Positions 6,715-9,447 of a stretch of DNA of 9,447 nucleotides are shown here, in pieces (position 1 is the first letter of the stretch; every line of letters starts with the position of its first letter). The translations under genes and the position numbers were made by a program. The notes below the pieces were generated by a model. That model was given only the letters and a program-made list of their open reading frames with translations, searched no databases and was not told the origin of the DNA. Source of the stretch: Kiloniellales bacterium (GTDB taxonomy: Bacteria; Pseudomonadota; Alphaproteobacteria; Kiloniellales; JAKSDN01); NCBI GenBank assembly GCA_022360075.1, contig JAKSDN010001512.1, forward strand, positions 1-9,447. Direction: 5' to 3'.

Positions 6715-8391
6715 CTAGGCAGCTTGCACGGCAAGCTCGTTTCCGAAGATGAAGGTCGAGGGATTGATGTCGGCACCTCGGACCTTCTTGTCGTAGGCGG
6801 CATGCTGCTTGATCCAAACCGGCTGCACGATCGGCCCGTCTTCCTGCATCAGCTTTTCGACCTTCGCCATGATCTCGCGCCGCTTGGAGAGGTCCAAGGT
6901 TCCCTCTGCCTGCATCAGAAGCTTGTCGAACTCCTCGTTCGCGTAGCCGGACTCGTTCCATACACCGTCGCTGCGGTAGGCGAGGCTCAGCAGCATCGTT
7001 GCGAGGGGTCGATGAGACCAGCCGGTGAATCCCAGCTCCCACTCCGTCCAGGCCTTGTTGTACTCCGGCCGGGGCAGGATGTTGATCTTGGCGCGTATCC
7101 CCGCCTGACGCCACTGCTCGACGAGCGCCTGAACCACCAGGGGCTCCCAGTTCGGGTCCTTGCGGCAGGTGATCGTGACATCGAGGCCATCGGGGTAGCC
7201 GGCTTCGGCCAGGAGGGCCTTGGCCCGCTCCACGTCCTGCTTCATGGCGGGCAGCTCCGCATAGTCGGGCTGGACCGGGCTGACATGATGGTGCTCGGCC
7301 GGCGTGCCGCTCTCCCTCATGGTGACGGCATTGATCCTCTCGGGGTCCACGGCCAGCTTGAGGGCGCTGCGAATCCGTTGGTCGGACCAAGGCTTCTTAG
7401 TGAACTTGACGCGGGCGACCCCGGTCTGCGCCGTGGTCGTTGAATAGACGTCGATGTGAGGCATGCCGTCCACGACGGGCAAGAGCTCCGGCCCGATGCT
7501 GTAGACGCCGTCCACCTGTTTCGATTGCAATGCGGCCACGGTGGCGTTCGCATCGTCCCCCAGATCGACGAATTCCAGGCGGTCTAGGTAGGGCCCATCG
7601 CCCCAATAGTCCTGCCTCGCCTGGAAAACGGCGCGCTTGCCGACCTCGATCTCGACCAGCTCGAAGGCGCCGGTCCCGTTCGAGTTGGGGCCGAATACAC
7701 CGTTCTCCGCAGGGTCCATCATGTTGAAGGGATAGTGGAAGAGATGCTCGGGCACGGCGATCTGGGGCTCCTTGCAGTTGAGCCGCACCCTATGGTCGTC
7801 CAGTTTCTCGACCGCATTCGCGTCCCAAAGCTCGGACACCGTCTTCGTTTCGCCCGAGGCGTCGGTGACCTCCTTCTCCGTGATCATGTAGGACTTCATC
7901 AGCCCGAGGATCGATGAGCCCGTCGCGGGGTCCAGGGCGTTCTCGATGTTCCAGACGACATCGTCGGCCGTGAAGCGGCGACCGGACCGCCAGGTGACAT
8001 CCTGTCGGATCAGCAGAGTCCAGGTCTTGAGGTCGTCGGACACCTCCCAGCCTTCGAGCAGATGGGGACGTGTGATGCCGTCGTGGTGCGTTATCGTCAG
8101 ATACTCCAAGGTCTGCCTGGACAGGTTGCTGCCGACCGTGATCGAGTTCTGTCTGGGATTGGAGATATCGACGACCGGCATGGCGATCCTGAGCCTGCCC
8201 CCTTTGGGCAAGGACGCAGCCTGCGCCAGGGCGCTCGTAGCGCCGGTCACCTTGCCGGCGAAGGCATAGGCCGCGGCCGCCGACAGCCCCAAAAGCGTTA
8301 CGCTACGGAGAAACTCCCTACGCCCCATACGACCTTCGACAAACTCTCGCTTGAGACGAGAGACAATACGGTGCTCGCGGGCTCCAGACAT
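6715..8391 (-). CDS. ABC transporter substrate-binding protein, family 5 (peptide/opine/nickel type), Tat-exported
   Basis: A 558-residue periplasmic solute-binding protein. The N-terminus carries a twin-arginine signal: GRREFLRSVTLLG (Arg24-Arg25), a hydrophobic stretch to about residue 45, and a likely cleavage site after ALAQA at residue 58. The mature part shows family 5 landmarks: an early HLLEGWEVSDDLKTWTLLIR with WRSGRRFTADDVVWNIENAL, then GTGAFELVEIEVGKRAVFQA, PWSDQRIRSALKLAVDPERI, and ERAKALLAEAGYPDGLDVTI. Family members bind oligopeptides, opines, glycosides, nickel or small amines. ATG 8391 follows AGGGAG at six bases; the in-frame GTG at 8415 lacks this. No permease or ATPase genes lie next to it, unlike most such operons; the next gene encodes the phosphodiesterase. 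The HutC-type palindrome about 380 bases upstream suggests shared control with the dehydrogenase. The ligand is unknown; a methylated amine or a phosphorylated derivative is inferred from context. Confidence 0.92.
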   Translation of the reverse strand: MSGAREHRIVSRLKREFVEGRMGRREFLRSVTLLGLSAAAAYAFAGKVTGATSALAQAASLPKGGRLRIAMPVVDISNPRQNSITVGSNLSRQTLEYLTITHHDGITRPHLLEGWEVSDDLKTWTLLIRQDVTWRSGRRFTADDVVWNIENALDPATGSSILGLMKSYMITEKEVTDASGETKTVSELWDANAVEKLDDHRVRLNCKEPQIAVPEHLFHYPFNMMDPAENGVFGPNSNGTGAFELVEIEVGKRAVFQARQDYWGDGPYLDRLEFVDLGDDANATVAALQSKQVDGVYSIGPELLPVVDGMPHIDVYSTTTAQTGVARVKFTKKPWSDQRIRSALKLAVDPERINAVTMRESGTPAEHHHVSPVQPDYAELPAMKQDVERAKALLAEAGYPDGLDVTITCRKDPNWEPLVVQALVEQWRQAGIRAKINILPRPEYNKAWTEWELGFTGWSHRPLATMLLSLAYRSDGVWNESGYANEEFDKLLMQAEGTLDLSKRREIMAKVEKLMQEDGPIVQPVWIKQHAAYDKKVRGADINPSTFIFGNELAVQAA

Positions 8392-8515
8392 GTTCGACTC
8401 CCTCGGAAGATTCACGCCAACCGTTACGTATTACCTAAATAATATTCTCGGATTATACATAGGCATTGTTCAGATTTTATTTCAGTTTCAAGTATATTTT
8501 TGTAAATAACTAGAA

Positions 8516-8525
8516 ATCACCTCCT
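8516..8525 (-). other. Orphan perfect Shine-Dalgarno sequence
   Basis: Minus-strand AGGAGGTGAT is an exact complement of the usual bacterial 16S rRNA 3' end (ATCACCTCCT). No start codon follows at a normal distance; the next in-frame bases contain TAG. If the leader is transcribed from the upstream operator promoter, this could act as a ribosome standby site or be a relic of a lost reading frame. Confidence 0.35.
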
Positions 8526-8582
8526 CTATCAGAACAAGAACTTGGCAATCTAGTATCAGTGATCATCGGTCTTGGCTCTTTA

Positions 8583-8669
8583 TCCTGAGCCTGTCGAAGG
8601 GTGAGGATGGCTCCGGCTCTGCCCGTGGCATCGAGCAATCCTCATACTTCGACAAGCTCAGCATGAGGG
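8583..8669. repeat. Inverted pair of REP-like repeats
   Basis: CTGAGCCTGTCGAAG (8585-8599) and CTTCGACAAGCTCAG (8647-8661) are inverted copies differing at one position. The right-hand unit is itself flanked by CCTCAT and ATGAGG, making it a small palindrome; the left-hand unit keeps GTGAGG on one side. Units of the form CCTGAGCYTGTCGAAGG are widespread intergenic repeats in alphaproteobacteria. Paired in opposite orientation, they could fold into one large hairpin in the transcript and could separate the methyltransferase gene from the binding-protein gene. Confidence 0.7.
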
Positions 8670-8767
8670 GACGGAGCTCAACACGCACGGCGCAGCCAGG
8701 GTCGATAACAGAAACCCGCGATCCAAGATGCAGCCGCCATTCATGCGCACAGGGACATCCTCTCGCT

Positions 8768-8795
8768 CACTAGTTTGGTATATACCAAACTAGTG
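8768..8795. promoter_or_regulatory. Perfect 28-bp palindromic operator (GntR/HutC type)
   Basis: The two 14-base halves are exact reverse complements: the half-site is CACTAGTTTGGTAT, and the centre reads TTTGGTATATACCAAA. The core is shared with the site at 2500-2517. It lies 27 bases beyond the methyltransferase stop and upstream of the binding-protein gene. Lack of a T-run argues against a terminator. The likely ligand is the nearby HutC-type GntR protein; this is inferred from the family's known preference for GTATATAC-like cores. Confidence 0.75.
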
Positions 8796-8807
8796 CCACC
8801 TTGTCCA
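8779..8807 (-). promoter_or_regulatory. Candidate promoter for the binding-protein transcription unit
   Basis: Minus-strand TGGACA (8807-8802, five of six matches) is followed after exactly 17 bases by TATATA (8784-8779, four of six), which is the centre of the 28-bp palindrome. Transcription would begin near 8772, giving a leader of about 380 bases. The arrangement parallels the dehydrogenase promoter, where the palindrome also covers the -10. Confidence 0.4.
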
Positions 8808-8822
8808 CCGCTACCTTCGGAG

Positions 8823-9447
8823 TCAGCACTCCATATGGTCGGGAAGTTCCGCCTCTCGGCGCGCTACGAAATCGCGCAGCGCCTCGTCCAGACCGGGGTC
8901 GATCGGCGTTTCTTGATGATTGGCCAGGATGTCGCGCGCTCGCTCCAAAGCCCTCTGGTTGGAGTCCTTCGCGCCCTCGCTCGTCCACTGCTCGAAGCTG
9001 TCGACGAAATGGAGTTGGGGGATGTAGAACGCATCCTTGAAGTTGGCCAAGGTATGGGCCGTCCCCAAGTGATGACCACCGGGGCCGACCTCTCCGATCA
9101 TGGGCAGGACTTCGTCAAGATCGCCGACGCTGACGCCGCCCGCGAAGCGATAGAGCATCTCCAACTGCTCGAAGTCGAGCAGCAGCTTTGCGTAGCTGGT
9201 CACCAAGCCGGACTCGATCAGACCGCCGGCGTTCAGCATGATGTTCGCCCCGGCGAGAAGCTGAACGACCAGATTCATCGCCGTCTCGTAGCCCGCATAG
9301 ACATCGACGCAGCGTGCGCTGGTTCGCCCGGCACTGATCCGCCACGGCAGCCCGTAGTGGCGTGCCATCTGGCCGATCATCAGCGTTATCAGCCACGACT
9401 CCGGGCCGCCGGACACCGGTGCGCCCGACTTCATCGAGACGACGTGG
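8823..9447 (-). CDS. MttB-superfamily amine:corrinoid methyltransferase, C-terminal part (5' partial)
   Basis: The last 207 codons of a trimethylamine/quaternary-amine:corrinoid methyltransferase-family protein; full-length members have about 500 residues, so the first 60 percent lies outside the window. Typical family features are visible: the barrel segment TLMIGQMARHYGLPWRISAG, ETAMNLVVQLLAGANIMLNA, then GGLIESGLVTSYAKLLLDFE, and a late GEVGPGGHHLGTAHTLANF. These proteins move a methyl group from a methylated amine to a cobalamin protein in the cytoplasm. In archaeal MttB a pyrrolysine (amber codon) lies about 160 residues before the C-terminus. The visible frame has no internal TAG there, so this belongs to the non-pyrrolysine group, whose studied members use glycine betaine, proline betaine, carnitine or similar quaternary amines. 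No corrinoid protein gene is in the window. Substrate remains open. Confidence 0.88.
   Translation of the reverse strand, partial: HVVSMKSGAPVSGGPESWLITLMIGQMARHYGLPWRISAGRTSARCVDVYAGYETAMNLVVQLLAGANIMLNAGGLIESGLVTSYAKLLLDFEQLEMLYRFAGGVSVGDLDEVLPMIGEVGPGGHHLGTAHTLANFKDAFYIPQLHFVDSFEQWTSEGAKDSNQRALERARDILANHQETPIDPGLDEALRDFVARREAELPDHMEC

Larger units (their letters stand above)
8392..8822. other. Long control/leader region before the binding-protein gene
   Basis: About 430 bases without a recognisable gene. From the binding-protein side it holds an AT-rich stretch (about 8425-8520) with a perfect TATAAT on the minus strand (8457-8452) but no good -35 partner, an orphan AGGAGGTGAT, an inverted pair of REP-like repeats, and the palindromic operator with its candidate promoter. 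The AT-rich stretch stands out against the GC-rich surroundings. Confidence 0.6.

Noticed and set aside
6572..7390. A 272-codon open frame on the minus strand in another phase
   Set aside because: It overlaps the well-supported binding-protein gene and its translation is low-complexity Arg/Gly/Ala sequence.
8583..8669. The inverted CTGAGC...TGTCGAAG pair as ends of an insertion sequence
   Set aside because: Only about 45 bases lie between the arms, with no transposase and no target duplication; a REP-like pair explains it better.
8768..8795. The 28-bp palindrome as a terminator of the methyltransferase gene
   Set aside because: No T-run follows on the minus strand, the centre is AT-rich, and its core matches the operator before the dehydrogenase gene.

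Overview
The window is GC-rich DNA, most likely from an alphaproteobacterium (Rhodospirillales or Rhizobiales type). That is an inference from base composition, the GlxA/GbdR-like and HutC-type regulators, a Tat-exported peptide-type solute-binding protein, and an intergenic repeat built on CTGAGCYTGTCGAAG, a family I know from alphaproteobacterial genomes. No RNA gene, CRISPR array or insertion sequence was found.

Layout, left to right. 1-2363 (minus, C-terminus cut by the window edge): a dimethylglycine/sarcosine dehydrogenase-like flavoprotein with a C-terminal GcvT-type folate domain. 2364-2660: its control region, with a TGGTATATACCA palindrome on the promoter. 2661-3395 (minus): a GntR regulator of the HutC type (winged helix plus UTRA). 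3396-3911: a divergent control region holding a short remnant that looks like a DeoR-family C-terminus. 3912-4970 (plus): an AraC-family regulator with a DJ-1/PfpI-like sensor domain (GlxA/GbdR-like). 4967-6445 (minus): a cytoplasmic type I phosphodiesterase/alkaline-phosphatase-superfamily hydrolase, convergent with the regulator and sharing a CTAG stop with it. 6464-6714: spacer with an 11-bp GC-rich hairpin. 6715-8391 (minus): a Tat-exported family 5 solute-binding protein. 8392-8822: a long leader region with an AT-rich stretch, an orphan perfect Shine-Dalgarno sequence, an inverted pair of REP-like repeats and a perfect 28-bp palindrome. 8823-9447 (minus, N-terminus cut by the window edge): an MttB-superfamily (trimethylamine/quaternary amine:corrinoid) methyltransferase without an in-frame amber codon in the visible part.

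How the parts may work together. The methyltransferase and the folate-linked dehydrogenase are both enzyme types that strip methyl groups from methylated amines such as glycine betaine, other betaines, dimethylglycine and sarcosine. The solute-binding protein would capture a substrate in the periplasm. The phosphodiesterase has no signal peptide and could cleave a phosphorylated or phosphodiester compound after uptake. Two near-identical palindromes, one before the dehydrogenase gene and one before the binding-protein gene, are of the kind bound by HutC-type GntR proteins. Both sit on candidate -10 elements, so the adjacent GntR protein probably represses both transcription units until an amine-type ligand appears. 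The exact substrate cannot be read from the sequence.
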